From NCBI GenBank assembly GCA_947174505.1, contig CAMWJF010000031.1:1-46522 (forward strand): a stretch of DNA of 46,522 bases, given 5' to 3'. The notes beneath the pieces are model-generated. The model did no database searches. It saw only the letters and a list, made by a program, of their open reading frames with translations, and was not told the origin of the DNA. Shown here piece by piece: positions 23,012 to 31,676 of the stretch. This DNA is from an uncultured Lachnospiraceae bacterium. Lineage in GTDB: Bacteria; Bacillota; Clostridia; Lachnospirales; Lachnospiraceae. Made by a program: the position numbers and the translations under genes. Each line of letters opens with the position of its first letter. Position 1 is the first letter of the stretch.

Positions 23012-25315
23012 TCAGATAGAGGCCGCAATAATCTCCAGTTTACCCTGCAGCTCCACCTCACCGTAGCCGCAGGGCAGGATAAAGTGGTCTCCCTTCTGTA
23101 TCATCTGTCCGTTAATCAGACCCTCTCCCGCCGTCACACTCATAATCAGGAAGGGGTGCTCCTGGGGGAAGGAAATCCGATCCGCCACGTCAATCTTCCA
23201 CACCTTATAATACGGGCAGGAGATCAGTAGATTTTTCTGGTCTTTGGGCAGGTCTGCCGCCTCCTTGACGCACTCCGCGGCAGGCTTAGCCGGAACGGTG
23301 ATCACATCGATGCTCTGCTCCACGTGAAGCTGTCTGGGCTTGCCATTCGTCAACCTGTCATAGTCGTAAACCCGATAAGTGATATCCGAATTTTGCTGTG
23401 TTTCCAAGAGCATGATGCCGCCCTTGATGGCGTGTACCGTACCCGGGTCAATCTGGATAAAGTCTCCCTTTTTCACAGGAATTTCCCGGATAAACTCTCC
23501 CCATCTGCCCTCTCTGATCATGGCCGTAAGCGCTTCATTATCTTTTGCGTTATGACCGATTACAAGGGTGGAGTCCGCCTCACAGTCGAGAATATACCAG
23601 CACTCCGTCTTGCCAAGGGAACCGTTTTCGTGCGCCCCCGCATAGGCGTCGTCGGGATGCACCTGAATGCTAAGATCCGTCTTTGCGTCAATGATTTTCG
23701 TGAGAAGCGGAAACCGGTCAAGTCCCGTATTACCGAAAAGTTCCGGCTCCTCCTTCCAGAGCTGGGACAGAGTTTTCCCCGCATAAATACCTTCTTTTAC
23801 CGTGCAGTCCCCGTTCGGATGGGCGCTCACTGCCCAGCACTCTCCCGTGCCTTCTCCCGGAATCTGATAAGGCCAGTCCGTCCCAAGGCGCTCACCGCCC
23901 CAGATCATCTGTTTAAATACAGGATTTAAGAATAAAATCGGTTTTTCTTTCTGATTCACTGACAATACCTCCCCGTTCGTCTCCATCACTTTCTGATACC
24001 AGTATGCAGAATCCTTGGCAATCCGCTTCTGGGTCTGAAAATCCACGTACACCAGCCCGAAGCGCTCCGTATAGCCCTTATTCCACTCAAAATTATCCAA
24101 AAACGTCCACTCAAAATACCCTCTCATATCCACGCCGTCGTCCGCCGCACACTGGAGCGCCGAGAGGTATTTGTCCAAAAAGGTAATGCGGTTGGGATCA
24201 TGCACCCTGCCGTCCCTCGACACGATATCATGGCAGGACATGCCATTCTCCGTGATATACAGCGGCAGCTTATATCTTTCATACAGGAATTTCACACCCC
24301 AGTAAAGGCATTCCGGCGTCACAGGCCACCCCGCCGCGGTCTTGGGGAATCCCGCCGGCCGGTCCACAAACTCCGGCTCCCCGTCAGCCCCCGCGCGCAC
24401 CATATAGCCATTATATATATTCTGTCCCATAAAATCCAGAGGCTGGGCAATCAGCGCCATATCCTCCTTCGTAATCTCCGGCAGATACGCCTTGAATTTT
24501 TCAAGCCCCTCCTCGGGATAATGTCCCAGAAACACGGGATCGGAAAACCATGCCACATTCCATGTCCAGTTATCTATCGGATTGTAGAACGAAAAGAGAA
24601 CTTTTCTTGCCGCCTCTATATCCGCCGGATCATTACTTGCCGGATAGGCCATCCCGCAGGTGGGCGCATAGCCGATCTGGATGGGCCGTTTCGCGTATTT
24701 GCGCAGATTGATTACCGCCTGTCCGTGGGCGCGCAGCGCATTGTGTGTAATCTGGAAGGTGTCCTTCACAGGCAGCTTCTTCCCCGGCGCGTTTACGCCG
24801 TGCAGATGGCCAAGCCCTATAAAGCACTGTGGCTCATTGAGTGTGATAAAATATTCGCAAAGATCAGAGAAGTTCTCCGCCACCACTTTTGCATACTCGC
24901 CAAACCACTTTATGATTTCCTCATTGAGCCAGCCGCCTTGATCCTGCAGCGCCTGCGGCAGCTCCCAGTGATACATGGTAATATAAGGCGTGATGCCGTT
25001 TTTCTTCATCTCCAGAATCATATCCCGGTAAAGCGCGACGCCCTTTTCATTCACACGTCCTGTCCCCTCCGGCAGCAGTCTGGCCCAGTTCAGGGAAAAA
25101 CGGTATGCCTTCACACCAAGCAGCCGCATCATCTTATAATCGTCCCTGTAACGGTGCATATGGTCGCAGGAAACGTAAGCGTCCGTGTGATCAGAAATAC
25201 CACCCTCCTCCGTGAACGTATCCCAAATCATTTTCCCCGCGCCGTCATCCGGGTCTTTTCCTTCCACCTGATAAGAGCTGCTGGCTACTCCCCACACAAA
25301 ATCCTCTCGAAACAT
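23012..25315 (-). CDS. GH1 beta-glucosidase fused to class I mannose-6-phosphate isomerase
   Basis: 767 residues with two complete enzymes. Residues 1-445 are a glycoside hydrolase family 1 barrel with acid/base E161 (TLNEP), nucleophile E356 (YITENG) and FEWNKGYTERFGLVYVDF, the aglycone/glycone pattern of non-phosphorylated beta-glucosidases. Residues about 458-767 are a type I phosphomannose isomerase, beginning LFLNPVFKQMIWGGERLG, with zinc ligands in IQVHPDD, GKTECWY and GTVHAIKGG. No frameshift or linker repeat is seen at the joint. The fusion suggests use of mannose-containing beta-glycosides or linked entry into glycolysis (inference). The SGNH hydrolase gene lies upstream on the same strand. 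Confidence 0.93.
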   Translation of the reverse strand: MFREDFVWGVASSSYQVEGKDPDDGAGKMIWDTFTEEGGISDHTDAYVSCDHMHRYRDDYKMMRLLGVKAYRFSLNWARLLPEGTGRVNEKGVALYRDMILEMKKNGITPYITMYHWELPQALQDQGGWLNEEIIKWFGEYAKVVAENFSDLCEYFITLNEPQCFIGLGHLHGVNAPGKKLPVKDTFQITHNALRAHGQAVINLRKYAKRPIQIGYAPTCGMAYPASNDPADIEAARKVLFSFYNPIDNWTWNVAWFSDPVFLGHYPEEGLEKFKAYLPEITKEDMALIAQPLDFMGQNIYNGYMVRAGADGEPEFVDRPAGFPKTAAGWPVTPECLYWGVKFLYERYKLPLYITENGMSCHDIVSRDGRVHDPNRITFLDKYLSALQCAADDGVDMRGYFEWTFLDNFEWNKGYTERFGLVYVDFQTQKRIAKDSAYWYQKVMETNGEVLSVNQKEKPILFLNPVFKQMIWGGERLGTDWPYQIPGEGTGECWAVSAHPNGDCTVKEGIYAGKTLSQLWKEEPELFGNTGLDRFPLLTKIIDAKTDLSIQVHPDDAYAGAHENGSLGKTECWYILDCEADSTLVIGHNAKDNEALTAMIREGRWGEFIREIPVKKGDFIQIDPGTVHAIKGGIMLLETQQNSDITYRVYDYDRLTNGKPRQLHVEQSIDVITVPAKPAAECVKEAADLPKDQKNLLISCPYYKVWKIDVADRISFPQEHPFLIMSVTAGEGLINGQMIQKGDHFILPCGYGEVELQGKLEIIAASI

Positions 25316-25467
25316 TTGTATATACCTTCCCTTCTGAAGCGTTATATGAGAAATACATGTCAGATGTCCTATACCGTTCTACAGTCATCCGGCTTTACGA
25401 CGCTTCTGCGCAAAGCCACGCCAGAACCTGTCCGTGTATGAAAACAGGCAACACACCCGTCGATTCT

Positions 25468-26589
25468 TCAAACTGTTTTTCCCGCCACAATCACCGAAAC
25501 CAGATAAAAAGGCACGGCATCATTTTCGTGGGTCTGCGTCAGCCGTATCTCCACCTGATGCACGCCGGGCGCCATGTGATACGCCAACGTGTCAATGTGA
25601 AGACAATCCCCCCAGGTCTCCTCAAAATTGGCGTCCAATGTGACCGCGTTTGCTTCGTCGCCATCCACTACTGCAACAGCAACAGGCGCGGGATGCTTTA
25701 CCGACTTACGGTACTGCACGGCGATCTCCGTCCCCTCCACCTCAAAACATATCTTTGCGCCTTTCTTTGACGCTGTCCAGCCGCACCGGAACATATCGTT
25801 CACATATTTTTTCGGCGCGCTGTCCGCTGTGAAGCCCTCACAGACCGGGGCGCTGTTATGGTTCTGGTACCGCCCTGCCACTTCGTATGCATTTTCCGTC
25901 AAAGGCTCCGGCATAGGAAACGGCTGCTCAGCCTCTTTCCTTTGCAGATAAATCTGATCCAGACACTCCGTAATCACCTCGGCCAGAAGGGCGTGCCCTT
26001 CTGAATTGGGATGCAGATCGTCCGGCGTAAGCTCCCGCCTGTCAATCACGCCCGCCTCTGTCTGCGCATAGATGGGCGGCTTCATGCTGACGCTGGGCAG
26101 ATGATAATACGCCCCGATTTCCCGATGCTTCTCCTCTGCGCTGACACCCGTGTCATAAAGCATATTATGTACCAGCAAAACCGCCGGTTCCAATGGGTTT
26201 CCATACACCTTCCGCACCAGTCCCTCATAGGTTTCCCGATAAAAATCCGTGTTGTCATCGTTTACCGAAAATTCAATGATGACAAAATCCGGCTTGAAGG
26301 AAAGCACATCTTCGTCCACTCTGGACACGCCAAACTGAGACGTCGTGCCGCCCACTCCCGCATTCACATAGGTAAACGCCGTTTTGGGGAACCGTCTTAC
26401 GAACCAGTCATAGACCAGATAGGCATAACAGTTCGTATACTGCGAGGAGACGGCTCCCTGCGTGATGGAACCGCCCAGAAACGCCAGTGTCATGCGGTCG
26501 CCCCGTTCAGCCCGTCTCATCAGTTCCTTGATCCGGTACAGATTTCCCCTGTTCACAAATCCCTTTTCCGCCTGAATTTCGTAACCCAT
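25468..26589 (-). CDS. SGNH/GDSL family hydrolase
   Basis: 373 residues from the ATG at 26589, which AAGGAG precedes at eight bases. The longer in-frame extension to 26802 is non-coding in character. SGNH blocks: GGSITQG (nucleophile serine), GVGGTTS, FSVNDDN and the Asp-His pair in DDLHPNSEGH. A beta-rich C-terminal domain of about 140 residues follows, like that of carbohydrate esterases. There is no signal peptide, so it is cytosolic. It probably deacylates sugars and lies 150 bases upstream of the GH1-isomerase gene on the same strand, which fits glycan use. Confidence 0.88.
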   Translation of the reverse strand: MGYEIQAEKGFVNRGNLYRIKELMRRAERGDRMTLAFLGGSITQGAVSSQYTNCYAYLVYDWFVRRFPKTAFTYVNAGVGGTTSQFGVSRVDEDVLSFKPDFVIIEFSVNDDNTDFYRETYEGLVRKVYGNPLEPAVLLVHNMLYDTGVSAEEKHREIGAYYHLPSVSMKPPIYAQTEAGVIDRRELTPDDLHPNSEGHALLAEVITECLDQIYLQRKEAEQPFPMPEPLTENAYEVAGRYQNHNSAPVCEGFTADSAPKKYVNDMFRCGWTASKKGAKICFEVEGTEIAVQYRKSVKHPAPVAVAVVDGDEANAVTLDANFEETWGDCLHIDTLAYHMAPGVHQVEIRLTQTHENDAVPFYLVSVIVAGKTV

Positions 26590-26905
26590 ATTGTAATCTC
26601 CTTCTTTACCCTCTGTCCCGCTTTGATCTCTTCGCGCAGATATCATTTTACCTCTCGTTAAGCTAAATATTAACTTTCTATTTGTATATTTCTTAGCTAA
26701 CCACAGCTTTATTTTACTATCATAAATGTAAAATAACAAGAGCCTAAACAAGTTTTTCTCACTTTTTCCAGCTTTACGTTCAAAAAGCAAAGCGCATGCC
26801 ATTGTGGTCCGGTTTCCTAATATGTTATAATTTCACCGGCATTGGCATCAGCAAACCGGAAAGTCACACTTTCCTATCATGAAGACAAGTCAGGAGAACA
26901 TACAT
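26590..26905. other. Divergent intergenic region, promoter for DUF1349 gene
   Basis: There is no gene in these 316 A+T-rich bases between divergent genes. Toward the DUF1349 gene, TTGTGG (26802-26807) and TATAAT (26826-26831) are 18 bases apart, a fair sigma-A promoter. Toward the SGNH gene no clear pair is seen. The self-complementary octamer TTAGCTAA and a near copy flank the likely start region. Confidence 0.55.
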
Positions 26906-27505
26906 ATGGACGTCAAACAATTTACGTGGACGAGAGAACCGGCAGATTACACAATAGCAAATGACAGAATCGAAATCGTAACCAGACCTCATACGGATTT
27001 GTGGCAGCGAACCTACTATCATTTCCAGAACGACAACGCACCCGTCCTCCAGATGGAAACGGAGGAAACATATTTCAGCTTCGTTGTCAAAACAGAGTTC
27101 GCGGAAAGTCATCACCGCTTCGACCAGTGCGGCATTGTTATGTATCTGGACAGCGAAAACTGGCTGAAAGGCTCTATCGAGTATGAAAACGATACCTACC
27201 AGCATCTGGGAAGTGTGGTGACAAACAACGGTTATTCCGACTGGGCTACGACCGTTATCGACGCATCGGTAAAATCCATGTGGTATCGCTTCAGCCGTCG
27301 GGAAGACGATTACTGCATTGAATGCTCTGCCGACGGAACCGCCTTCCAGCAAATGCGTATCTGCCATATGTACAAGGGAACCGGCAAAATACGTTTCGGC
27401 GTCTATGCCTGTTCCCCCGAAGATTCTTCTTTTAAAGCGGTATTTTCAAATATGCGGCTCATGGACTGCCAGTGGAAGGCGCACGACGGACAGCAGCCGG
27501 ATTAA
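26906..27505 (+). CDS. DUF1349 domain protein (concanavalin A-like fold)
   Basis: 199 residues from the ATG at 26906, preceded by AGGAGA. The whole protein matches the DUF1349 beta-sandwich: FTWTREPADYTIANDRIEIVT, then DLWQRTYYHFQNDNAP, FDQCGIVMYLDSENWLKGSIEY and the closing KIRFGVYACSPEDSSFKAVFSNMRL. Members occur near carbohydrate enzymes and probably bind or act on glycans. No catalytic residues are established. It is divergent from the SGNH hydrolase and may share its regulation. Its stop is four bases from the convergent SpoVAF-like stop. Confidence 0.85.
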   Translation: MDVKQFTWTREPADYTIANDRIEIVTRPHTDLWQRTYYHFQNDNAPVLQMETEETYFSFVVKTEFAESHHRFDQCGIVMYLDSENWLKGSIEYENDTYQHLGSVVTNNGYSDWATTVIDASVKSMWYRFSRREDDYCIECSADGTAFQQMRICHMYKGTGKIRFGVYACSPEDSSFKAVFSNMRLMDCQWKAHDGQQPD

Positions 27506-27509
27506 TACG

Positions 27510-28931
27510 TTACTGCTTTGCCTCCGGAAGCCGCAGCCGCAGCAGCCGCTTCGTAAGCTGCCTGAAATTAAAGGGCAAAAGCGGGTAAATATAACTTTTG
27601 TCCGACAAGGTCTTATTAAAGACGATGGATAGCAGGAAAAATACAATCGCTCCCACATAACCGTAGATCCCAAAGACCGCCGTCAGAATCAGGTTAATGA
27701 TCCGCATAAATTTCAGGGCATAGCCAAGCTCATAATTTTGCTGGGTATAGTTGGCAATGGCAACAAACGCCATGTACAGCATGACCTCCGAGTTGAACCA
27801 GCCGCTGTTGACGGAAAACTCACCTAATACCAGCGCCGCCATAACACTCAAGGGGGTACTCAGCATATTGGGCGTATTGACTGCCGCCAGCTTCAATCCG
27901 TCGATGGCCAGCTCCAGGATTAAAAACTGCGCAATCAGCGGAATATTCGACTCTTCCTGCAGCATAATAAACTGGAAGTTTTCGGGAACCCACTGGGGAT
28001 TCTGCATCAGCAGCAGAAAGGTAGGCGTCATAATATAGGTGAGAATCGAAATGATAAACCGCGTCAGGCGCAGATACGTGCCTGTGATGGGCGGAAAATA
28101 ATAGTCGTCCGCCTCCTCCACAATATCAAAGATGGAAGTCGGCACAATCATCGCGGACGGGGAGTTGTCCACCAGAATCACGATATCCCCCTCAAGCACC
28201 TGGGCCGCCGCCACGTCCGGCCGCTCCGTAAACTTAAATTTGGGGAAGGGATTGAACCATTTGCGCTGATAGAGACACTCTGCCAGACTCTCCTGGTTCA
28301 TGGTCAGCGCGTCCACCTTGATATTCTGAATCCGCTTCTTCACTTTCTCCAAAAACGCGTGATCCACCCGGTTGTCCATATAACAGAGTACAATATCCGT
28401 CTGGGAGCTTTTCCCGGCGTTCATCATCTCCATGCGAAGCTCGGTGCTTCTGATCCGTCTTCTGATCAGCGCCGTATTGAAAACCACCGTCTCCACAAAA
28501 CCGTCCTTGCTGCCGCGAAGCGTCTTATCCTTATCAGGCTCCGAAACGCTTCTGGCGGGATAGGTTCTGGAGTCAATCAGGACACATCTGTCGTAACCGT
28601 CAATGAAAAGCGCAAACACGCCCGACAGAACATTGTATATAATATCATCCCATTTGTCCTTAAGATCCACCTCCACATAGGGCGTGGCCTTCTTTGACAT
28701 TTCATAGGCGCTCTCCGGCATTTTCTCCGGCGTCAGGCTTATAAAATACTGCAGGATCTTCATCATCAGCTCATCTTTACAGAAGCCGTCAATAAAATAA
28801 ATACATGCCTGTCTGCCGCCCACATCAATCACACGGTAGACTACATCGAAGCTCGTATCCGGCGCCATGTGCGCTTTCATGTACGCCATGCTTTCCTGTA
28901 GGGAGGTTGACATTTTTTCCTTATTTTCCAA
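27510..28931 (-). CDS. Spore germination protein, GerA/SpoVAF family
   Basis: About 473 residues. The N-terminal cytosolic domain has SKDGFVETVVFNTALIRRRIR and FTERPDVAAAQVLEGDIVILVDNSPSAMIVPT. PPITGTYLRLTRF then leads into four to five membrane helices. This pattern and the length fit SpoVAF more than GerAA. SpoVAF sits in the spore inner membrane with the SpoVA channel. Here it is alone, with no spoVA genes adjacent. The start is uncertain: TTG 28931 has AAGGAG at eight bases, while ATG 28949 and ATG 28913 are weaker choices. Transcription would be expected late in the forespore, but no sigma-G site was identified. Confidence 0.88.
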   Translation of the reverse strand: MENKEKMSTSLQESMAYMKAHMAPDTSFDVVYRVIDVGGRQACIYFIDGFCKDELMMKILQYFISLTPEKMPESAYEMSKKATPYVEVDLKDKWDDIIYNVLSGVFALFIDGYDRCVLIDSRTYPARSVSEPDKDKTLRGSKDGFVETVVFNTALIRRRIRSTELRMEMMNAGKSSQTDIVLCYMDNRVDHAFLEKVKKRIQNIKVDALTMNQESLAECLYQRKWFNPFPKFKFTERPDVAAAQVLEGDIVILVDNSPSAMIVPTSIFDIVEEADDYYFPPITGTYLRLTRFIISILTYIMTPTFLLLMQNPQWVPENFQFIMLQEESNIPLIAQFLILELAIDGLKLAAVNTPNMLSTPLSVMAALVLGEFSVNSGWFNSEVMLYMAFVAIANYTQQNYELGYALKFMRIINLILTAVFGIYGYVGAIVFFLLSIVFNKTLSDKSYIYPLLPFNFRQLTKRLLRLRLPEAKQ

Positions 28932-29017
28932 CGCAAAAACTCCTTCCATGACTTACCATTGTTTCCCATAGTATGTCTTGGAAGGCGTTTTCTTATGCAC
29001 GCCGGATGACAATTCCT

Positions 29018-30493
29018 TTATGCTTCTCTGTTCAGAATTCTGTTCATCTCATCCACCATATCACTGATCACCCCGGCCTGCTTTGTCACCTCCGCCGTGT
29101 CTCCTGCATTGCCCTCCGCCATGCTGTTGATGGAATGGAACTGTTCATTCTCTTTCCGTATGCTTTCCGCAATATCCTGATTGATGGAAACCGTTCTCTC
29201 AATTACCTCCGCCTGTTTTGCGTAAGTGTCTCCCAAGGACTGGATTGCGCTGACCGATTCATTGAGAAGCTCCGTCATGTCCCGCATACTCTCAAACACA
29301 TTTTCAAAATACGAATTCTGCTTACCAAGTTTGGTTGAATTTTCTTCCACCTGCGCCGTGATTTCTTTCACATTATTCTGTACCCGCTCGATCACGGACT
29401 GCACCACCCGCAGGGATTCCTGCGTGCTGTTTGCAAGCGTGCCCACCTCTGTGGCAACCACAGCGAAGCCTTTTCCTGCCTCTCCCGCCCTGGCCGCCTC
29501 AATGGACGCATTCAATGCCAGAAGATTGGTGGACGAGGAGATATCGCTGATTAACTTCAGGGTAACGCCTATTTCCTGCACCGCGTCGGACAGCTTCTGC
29601 GCCACCTCAGTCGTGAGCTGCATGGACTCCGACACTTCGCCGTTAATCTTGTGCAGATCATTCAGCAGCTTTTCATTTTCCTGTGATTTATCCAGCAGAT
29701 CCTTAGAAGTCTGTTCTACCTTTTCCACATTGTCGGCAACAACGCTCTCCCACTCTTTCAGCTCGCTGAGATTGTTCATGCTCTCATCCGTCTTCATGCC
29801 GAGCGTATTGCTGTTCCCCACCAGTTCCTCGCTTGTGGCCGCCAGCTCCTGCGCAGCCGCGCTCTCATTTTCGGAAATCTGCGAAAGGGCCGCCCCCGCG
29901 TCATGGAGCCTGCCCGAAAGCGCCTGTACCGAATCCAGCACGCTTTCCACTTCTTTTCCTTTATCCTCCACCATCCCGAATAGGGCAGTCGCCCGGTGCA
30001 CGATGAAACAGCATGCCGCAAACAGAATCACATAGACAATCCCCGTGAATATCCATCCGATCGGAAGATGCAGCTTCAAAAATCCCGCCGGGAAGACCAG
30101 CATCATTCCCGCATTGACTACAATAGTCACGATTGTGCTCACCTTAAGAATTTTCTGCTCATAATAGGGCACAAGCAGCAGGGTCGCCACAAAGTAATAA
30201 TGCGTCAGACAGATATAGCCCGCGCTTGCGCTTGGCCCGCAGACAGCCGCTGTAATCGCGCCGATCACGGGCGGAATACAGGCATAGACATATTTTGCCC
30301 TGCTCCCCAACTGTTTCTCAAAAACTCTGGTCAGAATGGCGCACACGCCGGATAAGAGGAAAATGCACTCCCGCAGTCCTCCGTTTAACATGACCATGAC
30401 AAATCCCCAGCCCGCAATGGCAACTCCGAGAATATATGCAAACATAATGGTATTCACTAACTTTTCTTCGTTTATTCCTGATTGTATCTGCAT
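29018..30493 (-). CDS. Methyl-accepting chemotaxis protein
   Basis: 491 residues. Six hydrophobic segments in residues 15-175 form a multi-pass membrane sensor without a large outer domain. The cytoplasmic coiled-coil signalling domain follows, with the conserved hairpin tip [38 protein letters not shown] precedes the ATG. No chemotaxis or flagellar genes are nearby, so it is an orphan receptor. The cue may be a membrane or intracellular state rather than an external ligand (inference from topology). Confidence 0.95.
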   Translation of the reverse strand: MQIQSGINEEKLVNTIMFAYILGVAIAGWGFVMVMLNGGLRECIFLLSGVCAILTRVFEKQLGSRAKYVYACIPPVIGAITAAVCGPSASAGYICLTHYYFVATLLLVPYYEQKILKVSTIVTIVVNAGMMLVFPAGFLKLHLPIGWIFTGIVYVILFAACCFIVHRATALFGMVEDKGKEVESVLDSVQALSGRLHDAGAALSQISENESAAAQELAATSEELVGNSNTLGMKTDESMNNLSELKEWESVVADNVEKVEQTSKDLLDKSQENEKLLNDLHKINGEVSESMQLTTEVAQKLSDAVQEIGVTLKLISDISSSTNLLALNASIEAARAGEAGKGFAVVATEVGTLANSTQESLRVVQSVIERVQNNVKEITAQVEENSTKLGKQNSYFENVFESMRDMTELLNESVSAIQSLGDTYAKQAEVIERTVSINQDIAESIRKENEQFHSINSMAEGNAGDTAEVTKQAGVISDMVDEMNRILNREA

Positions 30494-30552
30494 TTTTCCT
30501 CCATTCCATTCAATCTTCTCGTCTTTAGGTATCGTATTGCTTTATACAGTCC

Positions 30553-30987
30553 TTACTGTTTCCCGGTGCTCCCGTGCCCGCCCCGGTCCGCATTGTCAAG
30601 GTGCGCCACCTCGTCAAATATAATCTTCGGCTGGTTCTCCATAATGCGGAATTGGCAGATTCGGTCGTTTACATGAATCTCAGTCTCCCTGACCGCGTAA
30701 ACAGGCATAAACCACTGGTCGTTATCCCCGCAGTAGGAAGCGTCGATCACGCCCTGATGGTTCGTCTGGATAATGCCAAAGTTTTTAAAGGTAGAGCTTC
30801 TCGGCACCACATGCGCCTCATAGCCCTTTGGCAGCTCCATCCCTACCCCCAGGGGAATCAGCCTGAACTCTCCTTTTTTTAAAACCACATCCTCCGCCGC
30901 CCGTAGGTCAATCCAGTCCGACTTGCCGTCTATGTAGGTCAGCTTCTCAATCTGATCCGAAAAATATTTAATTTTAATATGCGCCAT
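30553..30987 (-). CDS. dut: dUTP diphosphatase (trimeric dUTPase)
   Basis: 144 residues from the ATG at 30987, behind AAAGGAAACG. Earlier ATGs at 31008 and 31005 overlap the nrdG stop. The five dUTPase motifs are seen: [25 protein letters not shown], a weak fourth and RGGHGSTGK. It removes dUTP and supplies dUMP. Co-transcription after nrdD and nrdG makes one deoxynucleotide operon under NrdR control. Confidence 0.93.
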   Translation of the reverse strand: MAHIKIKYFSDQIEKLTYIDGKSDWIDLRAAEDVVLKKGEFRLIPLGVGMELPKGYEAHVVPRSSTFKNFGIIQTNHQGVIDASYCGDNDQWFMPVYAVRETEIHVNDRICQFRIMENQPKIIFDEVAHLDNADRGGHGSTGKQ

Positions 30988-31004
30988 CTGCGTTTCCTTT
31001 CCCA

Positions 31005-31514
31005 TCATGCGTAGTCCTCACAATAAAGTACCGGGTGCGCGGGATCCGTCTGCTGCAGACTCTTTTGTACATCAATCACTCTCTGGTTGCTGCTTCCCTT
31101 CCAGAGAAGCTTTGCATCCTTCAGCTCCTTCTTAAATTCCCCGTCTACAAGCACGTCCACATACTTCATCATCGGGTAATGCAAAACCTCTTCCCAGCTG
31201 TCCCCCGTGTAAAGCCAGATTGTTTTATCCGGATATTTCGTTTTGATCTCTTCCATCAGGCTTCTCACCTCCAGCCGGTTGGCCGAATGCAGCGGATCGC
31301 CGCCCGAAAAGGTAATGCCACTGATATAGGATTTCTCCAACTGCGAAAAAATTTCGCACTTCGCCTCCTCATCGAAAGGAATGCCGCCGTCCGGGTCCCA
31401 CGTAAGAGGATTCTGACACTCTTTGCAGCAGTGGGAACAGCCCGCGACCCAGAGTACCACCCGCAGGCCGTCGCCGTTGAGCATATCGTCCTTTGTTATA
31501 TTATGGTATCTCAT
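31005..31514 (-). CDS. nrdG: Anaerobic ribonucleotide reductase activating protein
   Basis: 169 residues. It is a radical SAM enzyme with the CX3CX2C cluster motif in [17 protein letters not shown] and the SAM-binding [11 protein letters not shown]. It makes the glycyl radical on NrdD. It lies downstream of nrdD on the same strand, separated by a hairpin-rich element, and is followed immediately by dut. Confidence 0.97.
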   Translation of the reverse strand: MRYHNITKDDMLNGDGLRVVLWVAGCSHCCKECQNPLTWDPDGGIPFDEEAKCEIFSQLEKSYISGITFSGGDPLHSANRLEVRSLMEEIKTKYPDKTIWLYTGDSWEEVLHYPMMKYVDVLVDGEFKKELKDAKLLWKGSSNQRVIDVQKSLQQTDPAHPVLYCEDYA

Positions 31515-31544
31515 AAAATATCTCTCTTCCCTCTCTCCCTTTCC

Positions 31545-31676
31545 TGTGAAAACCTCTGCATTTCATGCAGAGCCCTCATTCGCTACGGCTCCGCCTTCGC
31601 TCATGATGGACGCTCGCCAGAAACATGCGATCTTCTGCAAGCAGAGACCGCATGTTCCTGGCTCGCTGTTTTCACA
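31545..31676 (-). repeat. Hairpin-rich element between nrdD and nrdG
   Basis: 132 bases bounded by TGTGAAAAC (31545-31553) and its complement GTTTTCACA (31668-31676). Inside are CTCTGCA with TGCAGAG (31554-31572) and a long stem, AACATGCG with CGCATGTT (31622-31656), extended by CCAG with CTGG. The nrdD stop codon lies in the outer stem. I recall similar palindromic repeats in Lachnospiraceae, but cannot verify that here. Confidence 0.7.

Noticed and set aside
24200..25441. 413-codon open frame on the plus strand
   Set aside because: It is the antisense shadow of the GH1-isomerase gene, with arginine/histidine-rich low-sense protein and no ribosome site.
29226..30035. 269-codon plus-strand frame
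   Set aside because: Ser/Thr-rich antisense of the chemoreceptor coiled coil; no ribosome site or family.
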